Origin: Synchiropus splendidus
Taxonomy: Eukaryota; Chordata; Actinopteri; Syngnathiformes; Callionymidae
NCBI RefSeq assembly: GCF_027744825.2
Contig: NC_071334.1
Span: forward strand, 5,885,937 to 5,949,936
Direction of reading: 5' to 3'
Length of the DNA stretch: 64,000 nt
Shown here piece after piece: positions 24,063-37,486 of this stretch. The first letter of the stretch is position 1, and the number at the start of each line of letters is the position of its first letter. Under the pieces are notes generated by a model. The model ran no database searches. It was given only the letters and a program-made list of their open reading frames with translations, and was not told where the DNA came from. Both the position numbers and the translations under genes were made by a program.

Positions 24063-26055
24063 GTGCGCAGCGTAGTCATGTGACTCCCCCGCTGCGGCTG
24101 GACTGACTCACGCTCACTCAAACCTGAGGCCTGCATCAATGGACGTTTCTCTGAAGCCTCAAAACGGTGACTCGTCCAGACTCATCATCACTATCTTCTC
24201 TTCATGTGGACGAGTCGCGAGGTTTCCTGAACTATTGCCATGGGTCCGTTATCTCACCTGTTCCAAGAGTTTCTACAGTGATGTTGGTTTTTCTTCTCAA
24301 TCCAAATGGCACCATGAGTCTTTCTGCCCCTGGTGTCCACAGCTAAGCAGCAGTGCTCTTGTTCCACTCTGTAGTTTGACCTGGGTCCAGTGGGATTGAT
24401 CCCCTTCCTTCTGCTGTTAATCTGCCGTGGCTCATGCGTGCAGTCGACATGTGTTACCGTTTGTGCTTCAGACGTGAGCTGGGAGATAAACAACACACCG
24501 CAGGGCGAGATGTCACCAACTGGACCTTCCATCTTTATTCAGTTTGGCCATTGAAAAGGGACGATGAAGAGGATGAGTGGAAAAAATGGAACGAAGAGTC
24601 TTCAGTATTCAGTCAAAGCTTTGCCTTTTTTTGCACCTTTAATGTTGAATACTTCACTTTCAAATAGTCTGCATGGAAGTGGACACATGTGGCGATACAT
24701 AGATTGAACACACGGCGTTCTGTTTACGCTTGACCTTCCACGACATGTTGGATTGTCACGGCCTGCGCAATGCGCTCACAGCGCGGAACAGGTCGCTTGG
24801 TGACAAGCTCCTCCAGTGAAAGTGCTATTTTTCAAACCGCCTCAATAATCTTTCTTATTTCTTCTCACACCTCACAGTTGGAATGAAGCAGAGTTCACGG
24901 TGTAATTGCACTTAAAACCCAGTCATGTGTAGTTCAATCGTTTAAATCAAAACAAAGTCGAAATAGTTTGTTCAATTTTTAATTCTGTTTGATACAACAA
25001 AGTAAACGTGTGGGAGAGTATGTTTTTTTTTTCTTCATCTTAGGCAGAAATGGGAGGCCTTGATGATGAGTCCTGTGCTGTCCCGATGTTAGGAGGCCAC
25101 TAGAAAGCACTATTCAGCCTATGAACTTTGGATTTGTTTGACAAGTTGAAGAGGAAACCTCAGATCAATGTTTGACAGCTTCATGAAACCATATCAGCCC
25201 ATCACCAGCAGTGAGGAGTCGGAAGCACCAGACAGCTAAACATGTCACGTTGCTTTAGTGGAAGCTAAAATCCTGAAAGGGAAAATTGTTTGTTTTTCAC
25301 GCAAACATTTTGTCCGGTGAAACAGAATGACAGACAGACTCAAGTGGAACCAACCATCGCGTCCTGTTCTTTTCTATTGAAAGAGTAAACCACTTCCATC
25401 TGAGACTGAACTGGAAAACTCAAAAGTTTCTCACAACTGAGTTAAACACATCGACACTACGAACCGTCCTTTTCCACCGGATGTTTCTCCACTTCTTGCT
25501 CATGACATCACGGTTCGTCCGGCATTAGCGGCATGACCTCGTCCGCCGCACGTCGCTTGTCCCGTGGACGCTTTTCACCGAGTGTTTCAAAGAAGAGTCC
25601 TGCATCCAACCCTGTGATTGTTGACTTGGTGTTCTCTCGTGCGTGTCCTCATCTGTCCGGGTGTTTTAGTCCGTCTGAACCAGCTCCAGAACAAACCGAC
25701 CGAGGCTGCAATCTGGCTCTAAAATATGGGAGTGAAAAGAAAAGAAGATAAAAAAAAAGAAATCCCGAAGTTTGCCGAAATAGCTGGTCTTTTTTCGGAG
25801 GTTGTGACTCGATGTTTTGTATGTTTGTGTTTTTGAAACTCCACAGATTGATAAGAGATATATTTTATACTTATTTATTGTACAGCACTGTGGGGTGGGA
25901 CCTTTTTCACTTGTAATGTCCTCGCTGTTCTGTGGTTTGCTCCATCTGGTTTCTCACTCTGGCAGAGGAATCTAGTGATCTTTTGTGACGTCTGTGTAGC
26001 TCCTTCCTTTTCTTTTTGACTTTTGTACAGAAATAAACTATGACAATGACGACAA
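24063..26055 (+). other. cemip: Probable CEMIP 3' UTR
   Basis: About 2 kb of non-coding sequence runs from the stop to an AATAAA at 26032-26037. An AT-rich stretch with TATTTATT (25858-25882) could be an instability element. A degraded family A fragment (ggaggccactagaaagcac, near 25092) lies inside. The extent is inferred from the poly(A) signal only. Confidence 0.6.
26032..26037 (+). terminator. CEMIP poly(A) signal AATAAA (probable)
   Basis: The first canonical AATAAA with a plausible context after the AT-rich 3' end of the CEMIP transcript. It is followed by GT/T-rich sequence (gtcgtggctctttttgtg). Confidence 0.55.
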
Positions 26056-26106
26056 TGTCGTGGCTCTTTTTGTGACTCATAAACCAATAGTGAAAGTCCA
26101 TCAGAG

Positions 26107-27066
26107 CAGTGTTTTCCAACCTTTTTCAAGCCACGACACCTTGGTTCATTGAAAAAATCCCGGGTCACACCACCAAAGGAACCTGGGCCAAAGTGCACTT
26201 GTGCTTAAAGTCCGAGAGAAAATCCCTATTCATTTGTGAAACACTGTAGCTACTGACACTCGCTTGTTATTTTGCCGGGATATTTGCAGAGACAAATAGC
26301 AGAAAATGTATTTGTTTCAAATGTGTCCAGAAAGGGACGGCAATGTGGCAAAATATATCATGATTTATTTATTTATTCGCTTACTCTAAATAACTGTTTG
26401 GATTGGATCACTTCTCTTTTGCATGATTTTATTGTAGTTTTGAGACAAACCCTGAACTTCTTCATATAAACAATTCTTCTTTCTCTCTTCACATTTATTT
26501 TGTTTGTTTGCATTTAGTTTTTGGCTTTAACGTTTAAACCACCAAGCGAACTTTGACAGTCATGACATGAGTATCAGTAAAGTTTGGAAGTGAGACGTCA
26601 GGTTAGCTCTGTTAGCTCTGCGGTGCAGACAGTCTTTGGCATGGTGGCGACTCCGACAAGGATCCCTCCCTCCCTCCCTCCCTCCATGGTTCTGTGGTGA
26701 AAGTGTGTGGTCCAGTTAGAGGCGCATCAGCTTTAAAAACAGCAGGAAGTTGCGCATGTGAGCGGCTTCTTGGCTGTGAGTGTGTGGGAAGAGGAGCGCC
26801 GCGCACCACAGCAGCGCTGCTTTGACTGAGGGACAGATCAGCGCATTGACACACTGGAGCTCTACAGTAGAGTGGAGAGAAAGAATGGCAGCCAATCCAT
26901 GTGATCATCTCCTCACCTTGGTTTCTCCTCAACACCTTCTCATTGTCATGATTTCATGGCATCATATCGCTCGCCTCTGTCTCCAGACACATGAGGTGAA
27001 ACTTGATCTTTTTCCCACGGCTCACCTGACACTCTCTCGCGGCACACACCCGGTTGAAAAACACTG
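26107..27066. mobile_element. ~960-bp hAT-like element between CEMIP and MESD
   Basis: The left end CAGTGTTTTCCAACC pairs with the reverse complement of the right end, CAGTGTTTTTCAACC. The flanking 8-mers catcagag (26099-26106) and cactagag (27067-27074) share six bases. The interior has no transposase frame. It fills most of the gap between the two convergent 3' ends. Confidence 0.75.
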
Positions 27067-27242
27067 CACTAGAGGGCTTTGCCTTTCGTCATAGAACTAT
27101 CACAACGTTTCAGTGTTTCAGTTTCAAGTGTTTTCATACTGTGAAATGTCCAAATGTCAGTGATATATAAGCAAATTGATGCATTTGACAGCCATAAAAT
27201 TTGTATTGAGACTCAAGTCAGTCACACCGTTCTTATCAAAAC

Positions 27243-27248
27243 TTTATT
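27243..27248 (-). terminator. MESD poly(A) signal
   Basis: TTTATT on the plus strand is AATAAA on the minus strand, about 290 bp downstream of the MESD stop. Confidence 0.65.
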
Positions 27249-27538
27249 TCCACAGTGAAAGGAATCAGGTGTGTAGAAATCATTAAGTGCAGATGGAGCA
27301 ACATGGATCTGAGGAACTGGTCTGTTGCTTGAACCCAAGTCACAAACCCATTGATTTGAGTCTAGTTTCGCCAGAGCAGCAACCACCGTTGTCTTTGAAG
27401 CGATTCTGCCGAGGCGTCACCTTTCATTCACAACGTTCGGGGACTGCGTCTGCTCCGGAGGAGAGAGACAAACACTCCGCACCGAGGCAGGAGCCCCGCG
27501 ATCCAGACTGTACCATAGTGATGCCACCGTCCTGGCCG

Positions 27539-27782
27539 TTACAGCTCCTGCTTCACCGCCCCAGCGCGGTTCGTCTCCACCACGTTGGGCTTCTTGCTGG
27601 GTTTCTTCTTCTTGGTCACGTTCTGCTGCTCCTCCTGCTTCTTTGCCGCCCTCCCTGGAAACACCTGCCCTTCCACAGTGACGTCCTGGCAGCGCTCTTG
27701 GCCCAGCAGGAAATCTTTCACCTCCCAGGCCAAGCTACCGTCCCTCAGCATGAAGATGACCCGGTTGGAACCCACCACGAAC
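27539..27782 (-). CDS. mesd: MESD exon 3
   Basis: Encodes FVVGSNRVIFMLRDG through the lysine-rich tail to VKQEL and TAA. The acceptor on the minus strand is gcccctgaag. Confidence 0.95.
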
Positions 27783-29632
27783 CTTCAGGGGCCATGAAAA
27801 CACACGCGTCACCAGACAATACCATCCACAGCTGTCTAAGAGTCAGGAAATAGATGGTCCAGAGTAAAAGATTCCCTTATCGATGCCACATAATGAAGGA
27901 CAAAATAAATAGTTTTTGAGATTAATCTGATCCTTAAGAGTTTAGATCCAGAGGGAGCGGAGGTCCGGAGAGCACTGCTGAAGCAGGGGACACACTGTGG
28001 ACTCCTGTGAGAAACTAGTGCCTTATGGCTGCAGCAGATCATCTTTGCTGTACTACAGTTTAACTCATAAAAAAAACTACCGTAATTTCTCGACTATAAG
28101 CCGCTACTTTCTCTCTCTGTCTGATCCCCGCAGCTTATACAGCGACGTGGCTAATATCTGGATTTTTCCAGGCTTAAGAGCCTCATGCTCCCAAAATATT
28201 AATATATTATTAATATAACACATGACAACACAGGCGTTTTATTGACCTTAAAGCGATCAAAATGTGCTGTTTTCGCCCGTGTGTCCGCAGCTCCACCCAT
28301 AGAGCCGATCTGCTGGAAATCCAGAATTCATGACAATTTATTTTAAGATTAGTCTTGTAAAAACGAATTTATTATGAGTTTAATCTAGTAGCAAATTTAT
28401 TGTTTTTCTTCTTTGTGTGGCCCTTATACTCCACTGTACAAAACAAAAGAAGAAAAAAACTTAGATACTTAACATCTATGTGAAGAAAACCTGCTTAAAT
28501 AACTGCAAACTAAGCTCTACCTTCTGGTTTCCTTAGTAAAATACAGTTTTAAACCCAGGGGGAAACATGATTCAGTGGTGCTACTTGAATAGACAATGCA
28601 AGGAGGAGAAATGTGCTGACAATGAGAACATGGTCACGATTTAGTTTTTAGTGAAAAAAGAACCCACAGCAGTTGCAGACGCCCAGGTGAAACGTGGACG
28701 GACTGTAAGCGCTGCAGGTCATGACCTTCACCTCTGGATGTCGTAGTTGGCGTTGAAGAGGCTGCCCTGCCACAGGCCTGTGATCTCCTCCGTCTCCTTC
28801 TCCGTGGGGTCCCCGGACACCGTGGCGAAGACCATCAGGGTGCGACCCTTTTTGGACATCTTCAAGAGCTCCTCCGGTTTGGACGGGTCCACTTTGGAGA
28901 AATCCACCGGAGGCGGAGACCTGCGGTGCTCGGGCAGGTCGCCCTCCTCGATGTCGTCGTCCTTCTGTGAGAGCAGGAAGAGAGGAAAATGTTCAACTTC
29001 TAAGAGGAATATTTAAAAACAAACCGTAGCTACGTTTTCACGCCCTTTTTTAAACTTCATTTCCAAATACACAAGTCAACCTTAACCATTTGTCCTTAAC
29101 ACGATATTAATGGACGCAAAACATAGACCAATATCATCATGGAGCATATATTATTATCATCATTATTATGGGATTAACCTTGAATTCCTAACACACACTG
29201 ACACACGCGTTTTTATCCATTTCATTATCTCTATATAATAATTATTGCCAATACAAGAACGTTTTTTCTTCTTTTTAAAGGGGCCAAACCGCGCCAACTT
29301 GCACGCTGACGCTGCACAGATACAAAAACACGGTAGTTGAATTGACGGACCGCGACATTTAAATCTTAATCTGCGTGTGTTTTTCAGCGGTTCAACACAG
29401 TTCCGTGGCGTCACCAAGCGCGTGAGCGTTCACGATGCTCGGCGGTGTGTTGTGCAGACCCGGCTCGTGTCGGTACCTCCCACTGCTCCAGGAGCCGAGC
29501 CATGTCCGCGTCATTGTAGTCCCTGATATCTTTCTTTTTCTTGGGCTTATCTTTGCTGTCAGCAGCGGCGCAACACACGAGAAACGCAAACAGCAGCAGC
29601 AGCAAACAGCCAAGCCTGGAGTCTGACGCCAT
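27539..29632 (-). CDS. mesd: MESD, LRP chaperone MESD (complete, 3 exons, 210 aa)
   Basis: MESD is an ER chaperone that helps beta-propeller/EGF modules of LRP5, LRP6 and other LDL-receptor-family proteins fold and leave the ER, and so is needed for Wnt signalling. Minus-strand exons: 29632-29477, 28964-28732, 27782-27539 (633 nt, 210 aa plus TAA), all with GT-AG introns. Residues 1-24 form a signal peptide with a leucine-rich core (GCLLLLLFAFLVCCAAA). KKKKDIRDYNDADMARLLEQ (residues 31-50) is nearly identical to human. The core continues DDDIEEGDLPEH, VDFSKVDPSKPE, VSGDPTEKETEEIT, LWQGSLFNANYD, FMLRDGSLAWEVKDFLLGQ. A lysine-rich tail ends in KQEL, a KDEL-type retrieval signal (human REDL). 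The start ATG at 29632 begins the signal peptide; an in-frame upstream ATG exists at 29677, but starting there would bury the signal peptide. Confidence 0.96.
27783..28731. other. MESD intron 2
   Basis: Contains a truncated family B copy at 28078-28320. The remainder is AT-rich with nothing recognised. Confidence 0.6.
28078..28320. repeat. Family B repeat, truncated copy B3
   Basis: Same orientation as B2. It starts at the ACTATAAGCCGCTACTTTC end and stops abruptly at AGAGCCGATCTGCTGGA, so the other half is missing. A short AT insertion interrupts it near 28195-28215. Confidence 0.8.
28732..28964 (-). CDS. mesd: MESD exon 2
   Basis: Encodes KDDDIEEGDLPEHRRSPPPV through KKGRTLMVFATVSGDPTEKE to SLFNANYDIQ plus two bases. 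The donor on the minus strand is gtgaag. Confidence 0.95.
28965..29476. other. MESD intron 1
   Basis: AT-rich, with no repeat or exon recognised. Confidence 0.6.
29477..29632 (-). CDS. mesd: MESD exon 1 with signal peptide
   Basis: 52 codons, MASDSRLGCL to LLEQWE. The donor gtaccg follows in the minus-strand direction. The promoter is expected just above 29632, where the sequence is moderately GC-rich. Confidence 0.94.
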
Positions 29633-29699
29633 GTTTCCAGATGGTGCGCTCCTATTGGCTGACGGTTCTGTGGTCACAAGACCCGGAAGCTAGTGGCGA

Positions 29700-32640
29700 C
29701 AGAAGCAGGATTTCAAAGTAAAGCCCCGAGAATGAAAACGTAATGTTGTTGGCACTAATATAGAAATGTATTTTTGTTTATTGACATTATTTTGTTGATG
29801 AGGTTGAAAATTATGCAACCACAAAAGTGGGGCATTTCATATCAGCAAACTTTAATAAAGTGGCTGCAAACTCGATCAAAGTTTTCAATGAATATCCTGT
29901 TAACTTTTACTTGCCTCTTGCCACTTTATTGAAGGAAAAAAATAAACAACCGAAACAACAATCACCTGAAGCTACCCAGATTTTCACACTGTATTCAGTC
30001 TGTTTCTCAACGTGAAAACTGTTTTACTTTCCACCTGTAAAATGAAAATCAACATTGTGTCTAACACTCAATTTTAACTCACCTCCAGGCCAGTTTTCAA
30101 TGGGGAACACATGTGAATATCCTTTTCACTTCATCTCTCCAAACAATTTGAAAACATAATATTCAGCTGCGATGTCGGCATTGAGACACTCATCCACGCT
30201 CCTATCATTCATAGACTAGACGACTGAAACTTTACGAAAGAGAAAGCAGTGGCTTCAGAGCTGATGTGAAAACAGAGAAGGTTCTTTATTGTCTGACTAT
30301 TATCCACTATATTGGGTATCATTTTTTATTAGAGACACTCAATCAATGAGGTAAAAAAAAAAAACAATCTTTAGTCTTTTTATTTTGCCAGAAACAAGCG
30401 GTGCTGGAGCAGCAGAGTAATTGAAGACCATCAGAGTTCACTGGGTCACAAGATCATTCAAACGGTTTCTCTCTCTCTGACGACTCCACCCGATGGCAGT
30501 GAGCCCACAGCTGCAACTTCACGGCCCAACTGCCAACACTTCCTGCTCACCGCAGCATCACCAGAAACATGGAGATGACTGATGTACACCTTGGGAATGA
30601 AGCCTTCCATGTTAGAAGACTTGTCATGCTGGAAACACCGTTATCTGTGCTGTTTTTATTTTTATTTTTTATTTTTTTTGCCCAACTTGATACACATAGA
30701 TAAAAGTACTCTCTGAAATCGAAGTGAAACAAACCTTAGCTCCGTTTGACTCTCTTAACAGAGACACCGGCTTATGTCTGGATGGCAGCTGTGGTTAACA
30801 AAGCAGCTTTGAAAAATTAAAAAAAATTAATAGTAGACCCAGATAATAGGTCGATGGGTGGCTGGGTGTAGAGTATGTATGATGTGCAGATGAGTTTCAG
30901 AGGCCATCAGATGGCACTGTCTGCTGACCTTTAACACTGATAATAGTAAAACTCACAAAAAATATGAAATTTGAAACCTGCATTTTATCTGGAATATTTA
31001 CTGAATTACATATATATATAAAATTTCTAAACCGAGAGGACCATCTAGTGGCCTCTGAAAATGAGGACACTGTTTCATCCGCACTGCAATACTGTTTCAT
31101 GAAGCCTCATTTGCCCATCACTAGTATTCAGGTGTATGCTGAGTCACAGGTATCAAACTCAATGTGGCCGACAAGACAGATAACAGTTCGCTCAATATAA
31201 AATGTAACAGCTATCTTAAACACACAGAAAACTCAGTATCATGACCTTAGGAACGACAGCATTCAAGCTCAGCCATTCATCATTATCTTCTCACAAGTTA
31301 GAGCTCTAAAAAGCTTAAAATGGATCTGAAAACAAAACAAAGGAGAACAATTTCGGTATTTTGACTGTAGCCACAGGTGAATATAAGCACATCCTGTTTC
31401 AACTGTTGTTTTCCTGAGCGCCTCTCACAGCCAGTCATTTGGTGAATTGTAAAGTCTGGCCCCTTGTGCTTGAAGTTGACACTACCATGAGTACTGCAGT
31501 GTGTGACCAGCCCGACCAGCGACTGTTAGACCCTGCACCTGCAGTGGTCTCATATCAAGGGCCCCGTGGACTAAATAGAGTGGATTTATTCTTTTGGTTA
31601 CTTGTTCTTGCATTTTAATACCTCAGTGTTTGGGTTGTTTTTTTTTCCACAAGTCAAGTACAACTGTACAGTAACAAATATCAAAACCAATGTGACTAAC
31701 AGTAAAATAAATAAACCAACAGCAAATCTCTGAACACGCAAAATAATCTCCATGCGAACCAAATAAAACCAAAAAATATTTCTACGCAACATGATGCATT
31801 ACAGCCAGAAAGACACCTGTACATAATGAATAAATAAAGATTACATTTGACAGAATTATCGGTACTGTACTCTGACTCTCCCACACTTGCACTACAGAGT
31901 CGAGATGTCAGGAAACACCTGCCAAGGAGACAAAACCACTGCTCCTGCGACAGAAGAAGGTTACTAAAATAACGTATAAGGCAGATTACAGAACTCATAC
32001 TGGGACTGAAGTGACCTGAACTAGTGGAGATACGAACACAGCAGCTCATGTTTAGAGCCTGAAACAGACTGGCTGTCGGATCATCGCCAGAGGGATGAAG
32101 AGGAGCAGAGAAGAAGAGGGATTGAAAATGTGCAACTCACTGACAAAGGAAATGAAAAGCCTAAATAACAATGACACAATGACGAGCATCTGACACAGAA
32201 ATGACCAGGTCACTCCGGAGAAGAGACTTAAAAGACTCAAAGTAACTAGCAACACACAAAACATTATTGACTGAATTGTATGCAATTACAAAGCTATATG
32301 ATACAATAGTTGTAAACATGTCATATTACTTGCAACGGAATTACAGTGTATGAGAGGATTTGGAAATAACTCATCACTAATCCATTTGTCACGGACATGG
32401 GAGCCATTCACGCAGAAAGTAGTGTCTTGAGACGACAACAAATCATCACACAGTCAAATCAAAGTCATAAGAAAATGACACACGGATGATTCCAGCACTG
32501 CACACGGTCGCACAAACCACCAGCGCCGTCGCCTCTCAAAGCTTTTATTTTGAAAAGACGGTCTGGTCGGGTGACGGTTGACTTGACGCAGCAGTGAAGC
32601 CTCGCGCCACACAACCGAAAACAAAAGTTCGAACTCCGTG
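29700..32640. other. Intergenic region between divergent MESD and TLNRD1
   Basis: AT-rich with only short open frames. It contains a degraded family A copy (30890-31111). No coding exon recognised. Confidence 0.6.
30890..31111. repeat. Family A palindromic repeat, degraded copy A4
   Basis: Left core CCATCAGATGGCACT at 30904-30918 and right core GGACCATCTAGTGG near 31038-31051 each have one or two changes from the CTCF consensus. The central part has diverged and carries a short TA tract. Outer arms (ACTGTTTCATGAAGCCTCAT) are intact. Confidence 0.75.
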
Positions 32641-32679
32641 AAACTTTTATCGCTTGTGTTTGCTGTCCAAAGCGGAACT

Positions 32680-33470
32680 GTCATCACCAAACGGCGCCGT
32701 CTAAACGCCAGGAGATGGCGGAGTGTGGAGGCTGGCGCTTGGCCGCGCGCGTTGCCTCGAGCCGTCCGGCTGGGTACCACACCCTCCCCGCTTCCTCATA
32801 GTCCCGCGGCGGGAGCGGGAACAAGGGCCGCTTCCTCCAGCTGCTTCCTGCAAGGGAGTCGCCTTCACAGACCACCGAGCGGAATGGATAGAACGCGCGA
32901 GCGTTGCAGGAGGGCGAGCGGGGACCTGGGCGCTCTGCCGCGGAGCTGAGCGACGGGACGAGGCGGGCGGACGAGCGTACGGACATATGGAGCCGCGGTG
33001 CCCGGCAGCGTCTGACCTCGGCTTGTGTTTGAGAAAGGAGCGATTTAAAGAGGACCGAGACTCGTGGCTGAACTTTCCCGGGGAGTTGTGAGAGGATGGT
33101 GCCGGCGGGGAGCAGAACTTTCCCTCCTGCCCAGAAGAAGAGCGCTTTGGGTGGAGTCCCGGGCGGCATGAGAGCGCCAGGCCGGACACCAGCACCGGGA
33201 ACCAGTCGGACCAGACCGCGGCCCACTTTCTGGATCACGCCTCTGCTGCGAGTGGACACGAAATGATAAGCCACCCGGAGCGTGGGGAGACTTCAAACTG
33301 AGGCGGCGGAGGGCTCTATTTTCCACAGCTTCCTGGGAGTTGTTTTCCGCTGCCACCAGCCTCTTGACCCTGGATCTGCACTTTGCCCTCCGCAGGCGCA
33401 TCGTCGGCTCTGCGGTCAGTTCAACCTGTGAATCCTTCAGTTCCACACAGCTGAATAGAGACTCTTGAAT
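32680..33470. promoter_or_regulatory. CpG-rich promoter / 5' UTR region of TLNRD1
   Basis: A sharp change to GC-rich, CpG-dense sequence (for example gccgcgcgcgttgcctcgag near 32742-32761) after AT-rich intergenic DNA, continuing to the TLNRD1 coding exon. The exact transcription start cannot be read from sequence. Overlapping frames on both strands here are by-products of the composition. Confidence 0.55.
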
Positions 33471-33687
33471 CATGTTCAGGGCATTTTCTTTTTACGGTCA
33501 ACTTCTCTAACACCCGATGTGAATCATTTTTCAGAGAATTAACGGGGAATGGAGTAGATTTTTTTGTAAACACGTGTCCAGTTGCAGATTCATCCAATGT
33601 GATTGATTTACTTTGAAGGAGAAGAAGGAAGACTGTTTGGCCAGTTTTTGTTTTTTTTTGTTTCATGTTCAGCCGAAATGTGTTTAA

Positions 33688-34785
<1,098 letters not shown>

Positions 34786-35045
34786 CGGACGTCTCGGTAA
34801 GAAGGTGTGAGAAGAAGTCGGGGGGTCAAGCGTCACGCTGGATGTGACGCCCCCCACCACCGCCACCCCTGCTTCAGGCGAAACCTCCAAAGTTTACCTC
34901 AGTTTTCATGTGCTGTGTGAGAGTGAGACGTGTGCGTGCGCCATAGATTTGACACTATCTACCAGACTTCCCCTAGTATTTGAATTGTTCTTGGTCCTGC
35001 ATGTAACGGAGTATTTATTTCAATATTAAAAATGTTGTTTCTGAA
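34786..35045 (+). other. TLNRD1 3' UTR with ATTAAA signal
   Basis: A short UTR; the variant signal ATTAAA is at 35025-35030 after a TATTTATTTC element, followed by T/G-rich sequence. Confidence 0.55.
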
Positions 35046-37320
35046 ACCCTCCTGTCGTCCGGTCGGCTTTTGCAGACGCAGAAATCTTCCCAGGACAGAT
35101 AGTTCAGTGAGATGTTCATTGATGTCATGCAGGAAATGAGAAGAATGTGTGCTGCTTCACAGCTGGAAAACCATTATTCGAGTGTTGAAATATGAAGTTA
35201 TTTTCCCTTTATTATCATCTTTATTTAGCTGAAATTACTATTAGAATTCAGTACATGTTCCAGGGATATGATGCAGCTTTGTCATTGTTAAAGGTCATCA
35301 CTCAATCCTCCCCATTAATAGTGACCTCAGTGACCTCCGTCTGATCAGCTAAGAGTCTCAACACTAAGTGAAGAAATGGACAAAAAAAATAGAAATTAGA
35401 TCATCTCATGCATGTAAATATGATGGTGTCTTCCAATTTGAATTGCAGACAGAATCGCATTTTTTGTCCTTCCATCTTCCCCTGCAACTCCGGGGTCACG
35501 GAGGCAGCAGCCTGAATGAAGAGGTCCTGAGTTCTCTCTCCCCTGAAACATCATCCAGCTCTTCATTCAAGCCTTCTTCTGCCCTCGGTCTGCTCCAACG
35601 CCTCCTGTCATGACATGAGGATCTTGAATCCTGAATGGGAACCATGGATTTGGACTTAATAAAGGAGATGATTTTCATCCTGGCTGCTTCACAGTGGACA
35701 GCAGAGTCATCATCTGACCTTCAGAACTGAAGGTCTCATTCATGAAGTGAGTCACCGGGACCCCAGGCCTGGGTGAGGGCTCTGCAGGTGAGTGCCTTCT
35801 ATCCACAGGCCTGGTTGGTTGGAAGAACTGACATCTGCTCTGGTGGGCTCGTGACCTGAGAGAGGGAGCCTAAAGGTACAATGGGGATCGGTGGGACGAT
35901 TCCTGGACTGGCTAGTGGAGCATTTTTTTTGCATGAAATTTTAAGGATTTTGACTCCACAGCTTGCTGTTAGTCAGGGGCCTCAAAACTATCCACTTTAA
36001 TTCATTTGTACATGAGTGACATTTTGTCGTGTGATTTATTTATTATCATTGTTTATTTTTTCATCTCAACTAGTCTTCTCCCTGGTCCTCGCTGTGCTCA
36101 CGTGCCGCTTGCTGTGCAGGCTGACGTCAGTTGCATCCTCATGTGAGCAGCTCACTGCAAAGTCGACCCCGCATTCTTCAGCTTTCCTGTCAGCGGCTGC
36201 TTCAGCCCTAACTATTGGCGCTCCACAGGAAACCTATAGCAGAGGCTATCAGGAGCAGCTTCCTTTATGCCACAGCCTTAATTTTGGACTAGGTTTCGCC
36301 CATTTCCTGCAGCAGGAGGAAAAGACTTGCCTATCCTCGTCCCAGGAGAGGCTCCTGGCCCTGAAGCCGGGATGACACACTGTCTGGGAGCCCCACAAAA
36401 ATCCAGGGAGTCTGGTGCGAGACTGTGGTCGACAGGCAGCAGATGAGCGTATCATCAGCGCAGCACGTTCCCGCACCAGAGGTCGTCAGCTGTCGCCGTC
36501 ACCAGAGAAGGTAACTGATACGCTTTGAATCATTCAGAGCTGGAGACAGAGTTACGCTCTAGACAATATGAACCATGTCAAGACTCGACAGACACAAGCT
36601 GCAGGATCCAATCTAGCGCAGCCTTCAATCCTCACCACAGCTCACACGCTGCAGAAAACAATTCCCAAGAAAGAAAGAAAATGTTTTTAACCTAAAATCC
36701 AAAAAACAGATCTTATGAAGCAAGGTTTGTATTAGAAAGTAGAAAATATTCTTTGAACATGAAGCTGGTTACAAGTAAGAATACGCTACAGTGGTTGGAT
36801 GAATGAAGATTATTTTAAGGTTTACATGCAGCAGAGAGTTGAGTAATGTCACCTCCATGTCAAGGGGTGGCGCTGTGAGCTCTTTAGATCTTCCAGTTTA
36901 GCTGCCAACAGAGGAGATCACAGAGCTACAGTAGTTGATATGGTGGAGATGTTTCTGGCTGCTGTAATGGACTCACCAGCCATTGTGTTGACTGATCAAC
37001 GGCAACTCCAGAGGGACAAAACTGACCTCATCTGCCGTCACCTGTGATTACTGATCAATGGGTATCGATTTAACACTGCATCCAAAGCAAAGTATGTACA
37101 ATTGTATTTACCGATAACAAACAAATATAAATACAAAGATGAACTCCGACTTCAGGTGATGGTGCTCTTCCTCCTTTTGATCTTATTTCCCCATAGAACT
37201 CAACTGCTTCTATTGAAGACTGTGTGAAAACACTAAGATGTTCTTCACAACAAGAATATAAGTTCATACAGAGGAACTTACGAGGGTTCCTGTAATTTAT
37301 ATTCAATTATATATTTTTAT
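35046..37320. other. Intergenic, no gene recognised
   Basis: Short frames only. The 119-codon plus-strand frame at 36016-36375 has no recognisable domain. A segment at 36855-36925 resembles 4676-4740. Confidence 0.5.
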
Positions 37321-37486
37321 GTAATTATTGTCTTTTTATTTGTCTTTTATTTTTCATCATTATGACTTTTTAAATTTCAATATTGTAGGCATTTTTCCAC
37401 AAATATTGGAGGGAAAATCAACTATAGCTCAGGTTCAATAATAAAGCCTGACATATTTCTTTCCCAGGATGGTGTTGGCCTCCACG

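Noticed and set aside
29633..29677. Upstream in-frame MESD start at 29677
   Set aside because: It would place 15 polar residues before the signal peptide; the ATG at 29632 matches the usual signal-peptide start.
32684..33473. Several 100-196-codon frames upstream of TLNRD1
   Set aside because: They overlap on both strands in CpG-rich sequence and none resembles a known protein; read as promoter/5' UTR.
36016..36375. 119-codon plus-strand frame with a hydrophobic N-terminus
   Set aside because: Not recognised, no splice or poly(A) context and biased composition; not enough to call a gene.
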